A stretch of 64,000 nt of DNA from contig OZ254088.1 in NCBI GenBank assembly GCA_965267605.1, forward strand, positions 2,976,001 to 3,040,000, in the 5' to 3' direction. Source of the stretch: G965267605 sp965267605. Its GTDB lineage: Bacteria > Bacteroidota > Bacteroidia > Flavobacteriales_E > Vicingaceae. Of the stretch, positions 1 to 7,510 are shown in pieces (within the stretch, counting starts at the first letter, position 1; every line of letters begins with the position of its first letter). The position numbers were made by a program, and so were the translations under genes. Under the pieces are notes generated by a model that did not search any database, was not told the DNA's origin, and worked only from the letters and a program-made list of their open reading frames with translations.

Positions 1-1029
1 TACTACGATGATTCGCGCATTTTCTCAGAATTGAAGATCGTTCTTGATGACCTCATCAAGTCGTTCCTTTCTGATGTGATCATCAACTCTGCTTCAGTAC
101 CTGTAGTATTTACAGATAGCACGCGGCAGAACATTCTTGACTTTGGAAACGTGGATTCCGTAGATGTGAGTTCTCCTGATAAGATCAAGCAGTTGTTGGC
201 CACCATGGAATCTGAGAACGAACCCATTGAGGTTCAGCTGGGAGAAAACCAGGTCAACTATATCTATTACAGACATTCGAAGGTGCTTACCAAGCTCCGT
301 TTCTACCCGATCATTCAATTTATTATCATCGGCATCTTCCTGTTCATTGCGTACTATCTGTTCTCTACCTCGAGAAGGGCCGAGCAGAATCAGGTGTGGG
401 TGGGTATGGCCAAAGAAACAGCTCACCAGCTGGGAACACCGCTGAGTTCTTTGATCGCCTGGAAGGAATACCTACAGCTCAAAGAGATCAACATCGACAA
501 AAAGACATTGGTAGAAATCTCTAAGGACCTTAGCAGGTTGGAAACGATCACGGAGAGGTTCTCGAAGATTGGCTCCAAGCCATCACTCATGGCCGAAAAT
601 ATTGTTGATGTGGTAGAAGACACTGCTGGCTATCTGCGCGCCCGCGTTTCCAAGAATGTAGAGATCACTGTTACCAAGGAAAATGGACATGACATCCTGG
701 CTCAGGTTAACGTATCACTATTCAGTTGGGTGCTGGAGAACCTCATCAAAAATGCCGTGGATGCCATGGAAGGGAAAGGTCAGATTCACATACACGTGAT
801 GGATCAGATGCAATATGTGTACATTGATGTAAGCGATACGGGGAAAGGTATCCCGAGGTCAAAACAAAAGACGGTTTTCCAGCCAGGCTACACTTCTAAG
901 GAAAGAGGATGGGGCCTTGGATTGTCTCTTGCCAAGCGTATCATTGAGAACTACCATTCAGGGAATATCTTTGTTAAGCAATCTGAGGTGGGCACGGGAA
1001 CCACATTCAGGATCGTGCTGAACAAGTGA
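1..1029 (+). CDS. Sensor histidine kinase, 5' truncated by window edge
   Basis: The reading frame is open from base 1, so the true start lies upstream; 342 residues are visible. A single membrane helix lies near visible residues 101-122, after a short putative extracytoplasmic stretch. The HisKA box follows with ETAHQLGTPLSSL (phospho-acceptor His about 142), then the N box LIKNAVDAM (about 250), the G1 box DTGKGI (about 278) and the G2 box GWGLGLSLAK (about 303). This is a complete kinase core with ATP-binding domain. No response regulator is adjacent. The stop overlaps the GTG start of hemW, suggesting co-transcription. The signal sensed is unknown. Confidence 0.88.
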   Translation, partial: YYDDSRIFSELKIVLDDLIKSFLSDVIINSASVPVVFTDSTRQNILDFGNVDSVDVSSPDKIKQLLATMESENEPIEVQLGENQVNYIYYRHSKVLTKLRFYPIIQFIIIGIFLFIAYYLFSTSRRAEQNQVWVGMAKETAHQLGTPLSSLIAWKEYLQLKEINIDKKTLVEISKDLSRLETITERFSKIGSKPSLMAENIVDVVEDTAGYLRARVSKNVEITVTKENGHDILAQVNVSLFSWVLENLIKNAVDAMEGKGQIHIHVMDQMQYVYIDVSDTGKGIPRSKQKTVFQPGYTSKERGWGLGLSLAKRIIENYHSGNIFVKQSEVGTGTTFRIVLNK

Positions 1030-2174
1030 TAGGAATCTATATACATATTCCCTTCTGCCGGCAAGCATGCCACTACTGCGACTTCCACTTTTCTACTAAC
1101 CTTAAGCCTTTGGCTGGATTCATGGATGCGGTTTGTGAGGAGATCCGTCATGGAAAGGGGTTTATTGGTGAAGAGCAAGTACATACGATCTATTTTGGCG
1201 GTGGGACACCATCAGTATTGAGTGTAGATCAGGTACACAAGGTCATATCGACAGTACACCGCGAATACGACTGCAGCAAGCTCACGGAAGTAACCCTTGA
1301 GGCCAATCCAGATGACGTTTCGCGCGATCTTCTGGCAGGGTATTATGATGCAGGTGTTAACCGCATAAGTCTTGGTGTGCAATCGTTCTCAGATGAAGCG
1401 CTTAAACTCATCAACAGATCTCACGCGGCTGAAGAATCTTTCCGGGCATTAGAACTTATTCAATCCAGTCCGTTTAACAACTACACAGCTGATCTGATCT
1501 TCGGTATTCCGAATCAGGGTTTAACGGATTGGCAATCAGATTTGGAGACGCTAATGAAATTTGATCCCCCACACATCTCGTGTTACAGCCTGACGTTTGA
1601 ACCCAATACCGTTTTGGACAATTGGTGGGAAAAGGGAAAGCTGGAGCCGGTGGATGACGACCACTATGACGTGCAGTATAACTATGCTTGTAAGTTTCTG
1701 AGAACGCACGGTTACGAACACTATGAACTCTCCAATTATGCCAAACCTGGATTCAGAGCAGAACACAATAGTATGTATTGGGATGGTATCAAATACCTGG
1801 GAGTTGGTCCAGGGGCACATTCCTACAACGGCCTGGAGCGCACCTGGAACATTCGAAACAACCACAAGTACATCGAGTTGATCAACAGTGGTGGGCATTA
1901 CTGGGAAAGCGAAAGTCTGCTACCAACGGATAGATTGAATGAATACCTGATGACCAAATTGAGAACTTCGGAAGGTGTGCGGTGGGAAATGATCGAGCAA
2001 CTGGCTTCACCCAGACAGATACAGGACATACAGGAAGGCGTTGCAGAACTCGAAAGGCAAAAGAACCTCATTATACGGGATGATGGATTCCACATTGCAG
2101 AACCAGACCTCATCATATCCGATACAATTATTTCCTCCTTATTTTGCGCAGATGATCCTATCACTCGGCTCTAG
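1026..2174 (+). CDS. hemW: Radical SAM protein HemW (coproporphyrinogen III oxidase-like)
   Basis: A 382-residue radical SAM protein. The cluster-binding CxxxCxxC is Cys11, Cys15 and Cys18 (CRQACHYCDF), followed by the SAM-binding GGGTPS and the family motif around EHNSMYWDG with GVGPGAHS. Length and the HemN C-terminal domain match HemW, which in studied bacteria binds heme and is thought to deliver it rather than oxidise coproporphyrinogen. The start is GTG at 1026, overlapping the kinase stop; no upstream in-frame ATG is available. Its 3' end overlaps the next gene by 23 bases. HemN activity is less likely because HemN is longer. Confidence 0.9.
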   Translation: MIGIYIHIPFCRQACHYCDFHFSTNLKPLAGFMDAVCEEIRHGKGFIGEEQVHTIYFGGGTPSVLSVDQVHKVISTVHREYDCSKLTEVTLEANPDDVSRDLLAGYYDAGVNRISLGVQSFSDEALKLINRSHAAEESFRALELIQSSPFNNYTADLIFGIPNQGLTDWQSDLETLMKFDPPHISCYSLTFEPNTVLDNWWEKGKLEPVDDDHYDVQYNYACKFLRTHGYEHYELSNYAKPGFRAEHNSMYWDGIKYLGVGPGAHSYNGLERTWNIRNNHKYIELINSGGHYWESESLLPTDRLNEYLMTKLRTSEGVRWEMIEQLASPRQIQDIQEGVAELERQKNLIIRDDGFHIAEPDLIISDTIISSLFCADDPITRL

Positions 2175-2883
2175 AAAATTCGACCTGTCACAAGGCGTAA
2201 GTATTGCTCTTCCCATCAAGGCGGGTGCGCAAAGTGTGAATGCCTGGTACCTGGATCCGGTAGATATTAAACCTGTTGAAGGTGACGGTTTCATTGGGGA
2301 TGTGAGCCAGGGTGGATCTGTTAATTTCCGCGACATCTATTTCAATCCACATGGCCATGGTACGCACACAGAGTCTGTGGGTCACATTAGCAAAGCGTTT
2401 CATTCCATCAACACCATCGATTGTAGTGCCCCTTGTCTTGCACAGTTGGTGAGTGTTCAACCGGAAGTACGCGGTGAAGATCAAGTCATCACCTTGGCGT
2501 CACTTGGTGAACTGATAGATGAAGCAGACGCATTGGTGATAAGAACATTGCCGAATGCAGAGGAGAAAAGAAGCCGGCATTACTCCAATTCCAATCCCCC
2601 ATTTTTAGATGTTGAAGTAATTCCAAAGCTCAACGAAATGGGTGTTAAACACCTTTTAATCGACACCCCTTCTGTAGATAAGGAGCAAGATGACGGTGCG
2701 CTTGCATGTCATCACGCCTATTGGAACTATCCGGAAGCCCCAAGTTACCACCGTACTATTACTGAGCTTATATACGTGCCTGATCACGTGAAAGATGGCA
2801 TATATGCACTTCAACTCTTCGTTGCAGCATTTGAAAATGATGCTGCCCCGAGCAATCCACATTTATTCGCTGAAATAGAATAA
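2152..2883 (+). CDS. Cyclase-family hydrolase (kynurenine formamidase-like)
   Basis: A 243-residue member of the cyclase/arylformamidase family (Pfam Cyclase). The metal-binding signature HGHGTHTESVGHI is visible near residue 65, corresponding to HxGTHxDxPxH-type motifs. The frame is open further upstream inside hemW, but homology begins at the ATG at 2152 (MILSLGSRKFDLSQG), so that start was chosen; it overlaps hemW by 23 bases. Family members hydrolyse N-formylkynurenine or related amides and lactones. A 3-hydroxyanthranilate dioxygenase lies at 20.0 kb, consistent with but not proof of a tryptophan-degradation role. The exact substrate is unresolved. Confidence 0.8.
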   Translation: MILSLGSRKFDLSQGVSIALPIKAGAQSVNAWYLDPVDIKPVEGDGFIGDVSQGGSVNFRDIYFNPHGHGTHTESVGHISKAFHSINTIDCSAPCLAQLVSVQPEVRGEDQVITLASLGELIDEADALVIRTLPNAEEKRSRHYSNSNPPFLDVEVIPKLNEMGVKHLLIDTPSVDKEQDDGALACHHAYWNYPEAPSYHRTITELIYVPDHVKDGIYALQLFVAAFENDAAPSNPHLFAEIE

Positions 2884-2901
2884 TGTTGGGTTTGTGCGCT
2901 G

Positions 2902-2931
2902 TTTGGTGTTAGGATTTGAAATTAAATTTTG
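2902..2931 (+). promoter_or_regulatory. Candidate promoter of the Lrp/AsnC gene
   Basis: TTTG at 2902-2905 and AAATTTTG at 2924-2931, separated by 18 bases, resemble the Bacteroidota -33 (TTTG/TTG) and -7 (TAnnTTTG) elements with one mismatch. The predicted start would leave a leader of about 30 bases before the ATG at 2968. Inferred from pattern only. Confidence 0.35.
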
Positions 2932-2967
2932 TAGATTGGGCGTTGAAAAGACGAAATTCTATCCGCA

Positions 2968-3438
2968 ATGGCACTTGACAAGACAGATTTGAAGATACTT
3001 AAGAAGCTTCAAGACAACGGTAAGATCACCAATCTTCAGCTTTCCAAAGAGATTGGATTATCTCCTGCTCCAACCCTTGAGCGCGTTAAGAAACTTGAAA
3101 ATGCAGGTGTAATCAAAAGTTACCACGCACTTGTAGATGAAAAGGCATTGGGTATGGGTTTGGTGGCTTTCATGCACGTTACGCTTACCCGCCAGATCAG
3201 CTCAGCTATTGATACTTTCATCGAGCATGTACAGGATGTTGATGAGGTAATGGAAGTATATCAGGTGACTGGTGGTGCGGATTTCATTGTCAAGATCATG
3301 GCCAGAGACATTCCTTCATTTGACAATATGGTGCGAACTAAATTGGATAATGATGTGATCGGTACAATGCAGACGCAAATTGTTCTTTCCACCGAAAAGA
3401 TCTCGAAGGTCATTCCTCATTCCTATGAGGTAGAATGA
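2968..3438 (+). CDS. Lrp/AsnC family transcriptional regulator
   Basis: A 156-residue feast/famine regulator of the usual length. The N-terminal winged helix-turn-helix covers about residues 5-55 (ITNLQLSKEIGLSPAPTLER, then VKKLENAGVI). It is followed by an AsnC/RAM ligand-binding domain (about 70-150) with the typical VTGGADFIVKI segment. Such proteins form octamers that sense amino acids and control metabolism or transport genes. The stop codon overlaps the ATG of the following YjbR-like gene (ATGA), so the two are probably translated together. The ligand cannot be told from the sequence. Confidence 0.92.
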   Translation: MALDKTDLKILKKLQDNGKITNLQLSKEIGLSPAPTLERVKKLENAGVIKSYHALVDEKALGMGLVAFMHVTLTRQISSAIDTFIEHVQDVDEVMEVYQVTGGADFIVKIMARDIPSFDNMVRTKLDNDVIGTMQTQIVLSTEKISKVIPHSYEVE

Positions 3439-3788
3439 CACTTGAACATTTTCGCTCATACTGCATAGCCAAACCTGGCGTTACCGAAGATTTTCCTTTT
3501 GATGAAATAACCCTCACCATGAAGGTAATGGGCAAGGTATTTGCGATTTGCGACATCACTTCCTTTGAACGGGTCAACCTGAAATGTGATCCGGAACTTG
3601 CAATAGAATTAAGGGATCAATACGACTCCGTTCAACCTGGTTGGCACATGAACAAGAAGCACTGGAATACCATATATCTGGATGGCGGTGCTGAAGATAA
3701 ACTGGTTCACGAATGGATTGATCATTCCTACGATCTTGTAGTTAAAGGGCTCACGAAAAAACTTCGTGCGGAGCTCGAAAATTTGTAG
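3435..3788 (+). CDS. MmcQ/YjbR family protein
   Basis: A 117-residue protein with the YjbR/MmcQ-fold pattern: an N-terminal helix, then GVTEDFPFDEITLTMKV, a strand with FAICDI, NLKCDPELAIELR, and the family-typical PGWHMNKKHWNTI. The fold resembles the CyaY-like superfamily and some members bind DNA, but no catalytic function is established. Coupled by an ATGA overlap to the Lrp/AsnC regulator, which suggests shared expression. Confidence 0.87.
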   Translation: MTLEHFRSYCIAKPGVTEDFPFDEITLTMKVMGKVFAICDITSFERVNLKCDPELAIELRDQYDSVQPGWHMNKKHWNTIYLDGGAEDKLVHEWIDHSYDLVVKGLTKKLRAELENL

Positions 3789-3836
3789 TCCGCACCGCAG
3801 TAATCACTATTTTCATTTCTAGACAATGTAAATGCC

Positions 3837-4421
3837 ATGAAGAAACTACTCGGTTACTTCTTCCAGGGATTGTTGGTTAGTGTACCAGTTGCCGCTTTGT
3901 GTTTTGTTATCTACAAAGGGTTCATTCTTCTAGATGGTATTCTTCCCTATAAGGATGTAATACCGGGATTGGGAATTATTACCCTGTTGGTAGGATTGAT
4001 AGTGATTGGTTTTTTGGCCAATACCATTATCGCCCGACCCATAAAGAAGTACTTTGAGAAACTGTTGGATAGGGTTCCACTTGTTAAAACCATATACAAT
4101 GCCGTAAGGGACCTGATGTCTGCATTTGTCGGGAAGCAAAAGAAATTCGATAAGCCCGTAATGGTAAAATTGCTGGAAAACTCCGAACTTGAAAAGCTAG
4201 GGTTCGTAACGGAGGAAGACCTGAGCGAACTTGGCATAAAAAATGATAAGATAGCTGTGTACTTGCCTCATTCGTACAACTTTTCGGGTAACCTGTACAT
4301 TGTACCCAGAAAGAATGTAACACCCATCGATGCCTCTGCGGCAGATGTGATGAAGTTCATTGTTTCAGGTGGTGTTACAGAAGTTGAGCACAAAGAGGTA
4401 GAAGAAAATTTAGAAGCATGA
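3837..4421 (+). CDS. DUF502 family membrane protein
   Basis: A 194-residue protein with two N-terminal membrane helices (about residues 5-25 and 43-65) and a soluble C-terminal region, the layout of DUF502. Family landmarks include RVPLVKTIYNAVRDL and, later, PHSYNFSGNLYIVP. Function is unknown; membrane location is inferred from the helices. The stop overlaps the start of the next gene (ATGA), linking it to a secreted coiled-coil protein. Confidence 0.86.
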   Translation: MKKLLGYFFQGLLVSVPVAALCFVIYKGFILLDGILPYKDVIPGLGIITLLVGLIVIGFLANTIIARPIKKYFEKLLDRVPLVKTIYNAVRDLMSAFVGKQKKFDKPVMVKLLENSELEKLGFVTEEDLSELGIKNDKIAVYLPHSYNFSGNLYIVPRKNVTPIDASAADVMKFIVSGGVTEVEHKEVEENLEA

Positions 4422-5083
4422 AGAGATTAACCCTAACCCTTTCAGCAGTAGTTGTTACAGCTTTCTGCTTTGGACAAAAAGTTGAAGTGACCGAAGGTGG
4501 TCAGAGTATCGGAGGTGGTAGCAACAACGCATTATCCGTAGTGGTATATGGTGCCAAGGCATCTGATGTTGAACATGATATCAAGTCGTTCATGAAGAAG
4601 CACAAGGCCAAGTTCTCTTCCAAGAAAGGGGAGCTCTTTGGTGATGATGCAGTTGTGAAGGAGTTTGGAGACAACACTTGTGACATTTACGCAAAGGTTA
4701 TACCTGAAGGAAAAGAAGACGTGAAGTTGATTGTTGCGTTCGATCTTGGTGGTGCATTTCTTAGCTCTAGCCAACATTCCAAACAGTTCGCTGCTGCTAA
4801 GAACATGATCAGGAAGATTGGTGTAGACGGGACCAAAGCTGCAGTTGGTGCAGTGGTGAAGGAAGAAGAGAAAACCCTCGAAAAGCTTAACAAAGAGCAG
4901 GAAGATCTTGTGAAGAACAAGGAGAAACTGGAGAAGGACATTGAGCAATGGAAGAAGGACATTGAAAATGCGGAGAAGGAAATAGAAGAGAACAAGAAAT
5001 CTCAGGAAGAAAAGGCGAAGGAAATCGGATCGCAGGAGAAGGTTGTAGAAGAGGTTAAGAAGAAGATGGAGTCCATAAAGTAG
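4418..5083 (+). CDS. Secreted coiled-coil protein, function unknown
   Basis: A 221-residue protein with a clear signal peptide (about residues 1-19, cleavage after CFG before QKVEV). The middle part (about 25-135) is an unassigned globular region. Residues about 145-221 are an almost uninterrupted charged heptad-like coiled coil rich in Glu and Lys. No sorting domain or lipobox is visible, so a periplasmic location is likely. Translationally coupled to the DUF502 protein. No family recognised. Confidence 0.75.
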   Translation: MKRLTLTLSAVVVTAFCFGQKVEVTEGGQSIGGGSNNALSVVVYGAKASDVEHDIKSFMKKHKAKFSSKKGELFGDDAVVKEFGDNTCDIYAKVIPEGKEDVKLIVAFDLGGAFLSSSQHSKQFAAAKNMIRKIGVDGTKAAVGAVVKEEEKTLEKLNKEQEDLVKNKEKLEKDIEQWKKDIENAEKEIEENKKSQEEKAKEIGSQEKVVEEVKKKMESIK

Positions 5084-5097
5084 CTACCTTCGATGCC

Positions 5098-5985
5098 GTG
5101 GGCAAATGGCGGCATCATCTCTGGCTACATTTAATTGTATTCATATTCGGTACTACCGGAGTATTCGGTAAGCTGATAGATCTTGATGCGGCATTGCTGG
5201 TGTGGTATCGCGTTGCCATAGCCACAGCTGCCATTGGAATGTTCCTTGTGTTCTCAAGGATAACCTACGCAGCAGATCAAAAAACGACCATTGCCGCACT
5301 CTTAACCGGTGCAATTGTGGCCTTGCATTGGTATACCTTCTTTGAAGGGATTAAGGAATCAACTGTGTCTGTTGCCCTGGCATGCTTTTCCTCAACCGCC
5401 TTGTTCACCTCCCTTATCGAGCCTATCTATTTCAAACGGAAAATCCGGTTGTATGAAGTACTGCTCGGGCTGGCCATTATCGGAGGCCTCTCCATAATCT
5501 TCACGGTAGAATTCAAATATGTGTACGGTATTGTATTAAGTATCATTTCCGCTGCATTGGCCTCATGGTTTACCGTCATCAACGGAAAGCTGGTGAAGAA
5601 AATGGATGCACATGTGATCTCTTTCTATGAGATGTTGAGCGCATGCATGATCGTTTCCATTTACCTAGCCATGCGGGCAGACGATATCACCAAGTGGTTC
5701 CCGCAAGGAATGGAGATTACATGGGTGCTGATCCTTGGATTGATCTGTACCGCCTTTGCCTTCTTAATGGCAGTGGTGGTGATGAAAAAACTATCTCCCT
5801 ATACCGTAAGTATCTCTATCAATCTGGAGCCCATCTACGCTATTATCCTTGCAGTGATTATCTGGCCTGATTCTGAAAAAATGAGTCCGGGCTTCTACGT
5901 TGGAACAGTGATCATCATCGGTGCCATCTTTGCGAATGCAGTTTTAGCTAAAAGGTTGGCTAGTCCAGCTAGTGAAGACGAATAG
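5098..5985 (+). CDS. EamA/DMT-family transporter
   Basis: A 295-residue inner-membrane protein with about ten predicted membrane helices in two homologous halves, the EamA (drug/metabolite transporter) layout. The first half contains the GTTGVFGKLI and WYRVAIA signatures, the second starts near FYEMLSACMI, and NLEPIYAIILA is the typical penultimate helix. The GTG at 5098 is the only start that keeps the first helix; two nearby ATGs are out of frame. Members export metabolites or amino acids, but the substrate is not predictable. It follows the coiled-coil gene by 14 bases. Confidence 0.88.
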   Translation: MGKWRHHLWLHLIVFIFGTTGVFGKLIDLDAALLVWYRVAIATAAIGMFLVFSRITYAADQKTTIAALLTGAIVALHWYTFFEGIKESTVSVALACFSSTALFTSLIEPIYFKRKIRLYEVLLGLAIIGGLSIIFTVEFKYVYGIVLSIISAALASWFTVINGKLVKKMDAHVISFYEMLSACMIVSIYLAMRADDITKWFPQGMEITWVLILGLICTAFAFLMAVVVMKKLSPYTVSISINLEPIYAIILAVIIWPDSEKMSPGFYVGTVIIIGAIFANAVLAKRLASPASEDE

Positions 5986-6006
5986 GTCTGCTACTAATAC
6001 GGGTCC

Positions 6007-7053
6007 TTACGAAACCCCATCCCAACCTTGCGCAGTTACCTTGTTTTCCTGACCAACTGCATTCACAATCTTATAACTTCCTTCTTCGGGGGTAATGTGT
6101 CCGATTGGAATGAATGCCTTATTGTCTTTCATTTTAAGGTAATCTTCCTGAGATACGGTGAGCAAAAGTTCGTAGTCTTCACCGCCATTAAGTGCACATA
6201 TTACAGGATCCAGAGAAAACTCTTCTGCACAACTGACAGAAGTGGGATCAATAGGAATTTTCTCCTCATAAATGGTGAAACCACACTTCGACTGCCGGGC
6301 AATATGAATAAGCTCAGATGACAAGCCATCGCTGATATCGATCATTCCATTTGGAACGATTCCGTAGTTATCCAGATCCGCTATTGCCTCCATTTTGACT
6401 TCTGGTTTCAGTTGCCGCTCCAGCAAGTAATCATATCCTGAAAAGTCAGGTTGAATGCCTGAATCTTCCTTGAATACCTGCTTTTCCCTTTCCAACAACT
6501 GCAACCCCAAAAACGCAGCCCCGAGATCTCCTGTAACCAGGATGATATCGTTCTCTTTGGCTCCAGACCTATAGGAGATCTTATCCTTCTTAGCATCCCC
6601 AATCACACCTACATTGATCACCGTTCCGCTCAGTGAAGAGGTTGTATCACCACCCACCAAATCCAGGCCGTACACATCACAAGCCAGATAGATGCCTTCA
6701 TACAATTCTTCCAGTCCTTCCACGCTCATCCGGTTCGATACCGCTATTGAAACAGTGAACTGTTTCGGTCTGCCATTCATCGCGTAGATGTCTGAGATAC
6801 TCGTAACAACCGCCTTGTATCCCAAATGCTTAAGTGGTGTATACAATAGATCGAAGTGCACACCCTCTACTAAAGTGTCTGTAGTCCAAAGTGTTACATC
6901 CTCTCCTTCTCCAATTACCGCAGCATCGTCACCGCATGCAAACAGCGTGGAATCATGGCGCGAACGATTGTTCCCCGTCAAGTGTTCTATTAGTCCAAAC
7001 TCCCCTAGATCAGAGAGGTTGGTTGGTTGTGGTGTGCCGTTGGTATTGCTCAT
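6007..7053 (-). CDS. thiL: Thiamine-monophosphate kinase
   Basis: A 348-residue ThiL, which phosphorylates thiamine monophosphate to the active cofactor thiamine diphosphate. Visible are LGEFGLIEHL, the Mg/ATP-binding GDDAAVIG, TTDTLVEGVHFDL, GDLGAAFLGLQLL, and ISDGLSSEL followed by LNGGEDYELLLTV. The frame extends upstream to a TTG at 7095, but that extension contains a good promoter (7059-7086), so the ATG at 7053 was chosen; family length agrees. Divergent from the SUF operon and convergent with the EamA gene. Confidence 0.93.
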   Translation of the reverse strand: MSNTNGTPQPTNLSDLGEFGLIEHLTGNNRSRHDSTLFACGDDAAVIGEGEDVTLWTTDTLVEGVHFDLLYTPLKHLGYKAVVTSISDIYAMNGRPKQFTVSIAVSNRMSVEGLEELYEGIYLACDVYGLDLVGGDTTSSLSGTVINVGVIGDAKKDKISYRSGAKENDIILVTGDLGAAFLGLQLLEREKQVFKEDSGIQPDFSGYDYLLERQLKPEVKMEAIADLDNYGIVPNGMIDISDGLSSELIHIARQSKCGFTIYEEKIPIDPTSVSCAEEFSLDPVICALNGGEDYELLLTVSQEDYLKMKDNKAFIPIGHITPEEGSYKIVNAVGQENKVTAQGWDGVS

Positions 7054-7058
7054 GCGGG

Positions 7059-7086
7059 CAAAGGTATAAGATTCTGCGCGCGACAA
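7059..7086 (-). promoter_or_regulatory. Promoter of thiL, near-leaderless
   Basis: On the minus strand TTG (7086-7084) and TACCTTTG (7066-7059) are spaced by 17 bases, a full match to the Bacteroidota TTG/TAnnTTTG pattern. Only five bases separate the -7 box from the ATG at 7053, so transcription would start at or next to the start codon. This also decides the thiL start. Not experimentally shown. Confidence 0.6.
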
Positions 7087-7109
7087 CTGCTTCAAATCAA
7101 GGGTTTGGG

Positions 7110-7141
7110 TTTGGTACAGTACCCGTAAAATGGTATTTTAG
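7110..7141 (+). promoter_or_regulatory. Candidate promoter of the SUF operon
   Basis: TTTG (7110-7113) and TATTTTAG (7134-7141) are separated by 20 bases, matching the Bacteroidota promoter layout with one mismatch in the -7 box. The GTG start of the first SUF gene is 33 bases further on and the inverted repeat at 7147-7167 lies in between. Confidence 0.45.
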
Positions 7142-7146
7142 CTCGC

Positions 7147-7167
7147 TATTTAGAATTAATCTAAATA
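7147..7167. promoter_or_regulatory. Inverted repeat, candidate operator before the SUF operon
   Basis: TATTTAGA and its exact complement TCTAAATA are separated by five bases (ATTAA). It sits just downstream of the candidate -7 box, over the expected transcription start, where a repressor would act. The AT-rich dyad resembles sites of iron or redox regulators (Fur/DtxR or Rrf2 type), but the regulator cannot be assigned and none is encoded nearby. Confidence 0.45.
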
Positions 7168-7174
7168 AAAATAA

Positions 7175-7501
7175 GTGATCACAGTAACCGATAATGCCAA
7201 GAAGGAAGCCATCGCATTGATGACGAAGGAAGGATCTCCAGACGATTCTTTTATTCGGGTTGGTGTGAAAGGCGGAGGATGCTCAGGCCTTACTTATCAC
7301 CTTGAGTTCGATCATGAATTGAAGGAAGATGATAAGGTATTTGAAGACAAGGGCATCAAGATTGTCTGCGACAAGAAGAGCATGTTGTACCTGGTAGGTA
7401 CTGAGCTTGATTTCTCAGATGGTCTGAACGGTAAAGGATTTAGCTTCAACAACCCGAATGCTTCTCGCACTTGTGGTTGTGGTGAGTCTTTCTCAATCTA
7501 A
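7175..7501 (+). CDS. A-type Fe-S cluster carrier (IscA/SufA/ErpA family)
   Basis: A 108-residue HesB/IscA-family protein. The three cluster-ligand cysteines are present: Cys36 in GGGCSGL, and Cys100 and Cys102 in TCGCGESF. It carries or delivers Fe-S clusters to apoproteins. It starts at GTG 7175 and is the first gene of the SUF operon, ten bases before sufB. SufA is the natural name by context, but A-type carriers cannot be subtyped reliably by sequence. Confidence 0.9.
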   Translation: MITVTDNAKKEAIALMTKEGSPDDSFIRVGVKGGGCSGLTYHLEFDHELKEDDKVFEDKGIKIVCDKKSMLYLVGTELDFSDGLNGKGFSFNNPNASRTCGCGESFSI

Positions 7502-7510
7502 ACGGAGGGT

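Noticed and set aside
2041..2151. Upstream extension of the cyclase-family protein
   Set aside because: It lies inside hemW in another frame, with no resemblance to the family.
7054..7095. N-terminal extension of thiL from TTG 7095
   Set aside because: The segment holds a complete promoter and does not look like the family N-terminus; ATG 7053 gives normal length.
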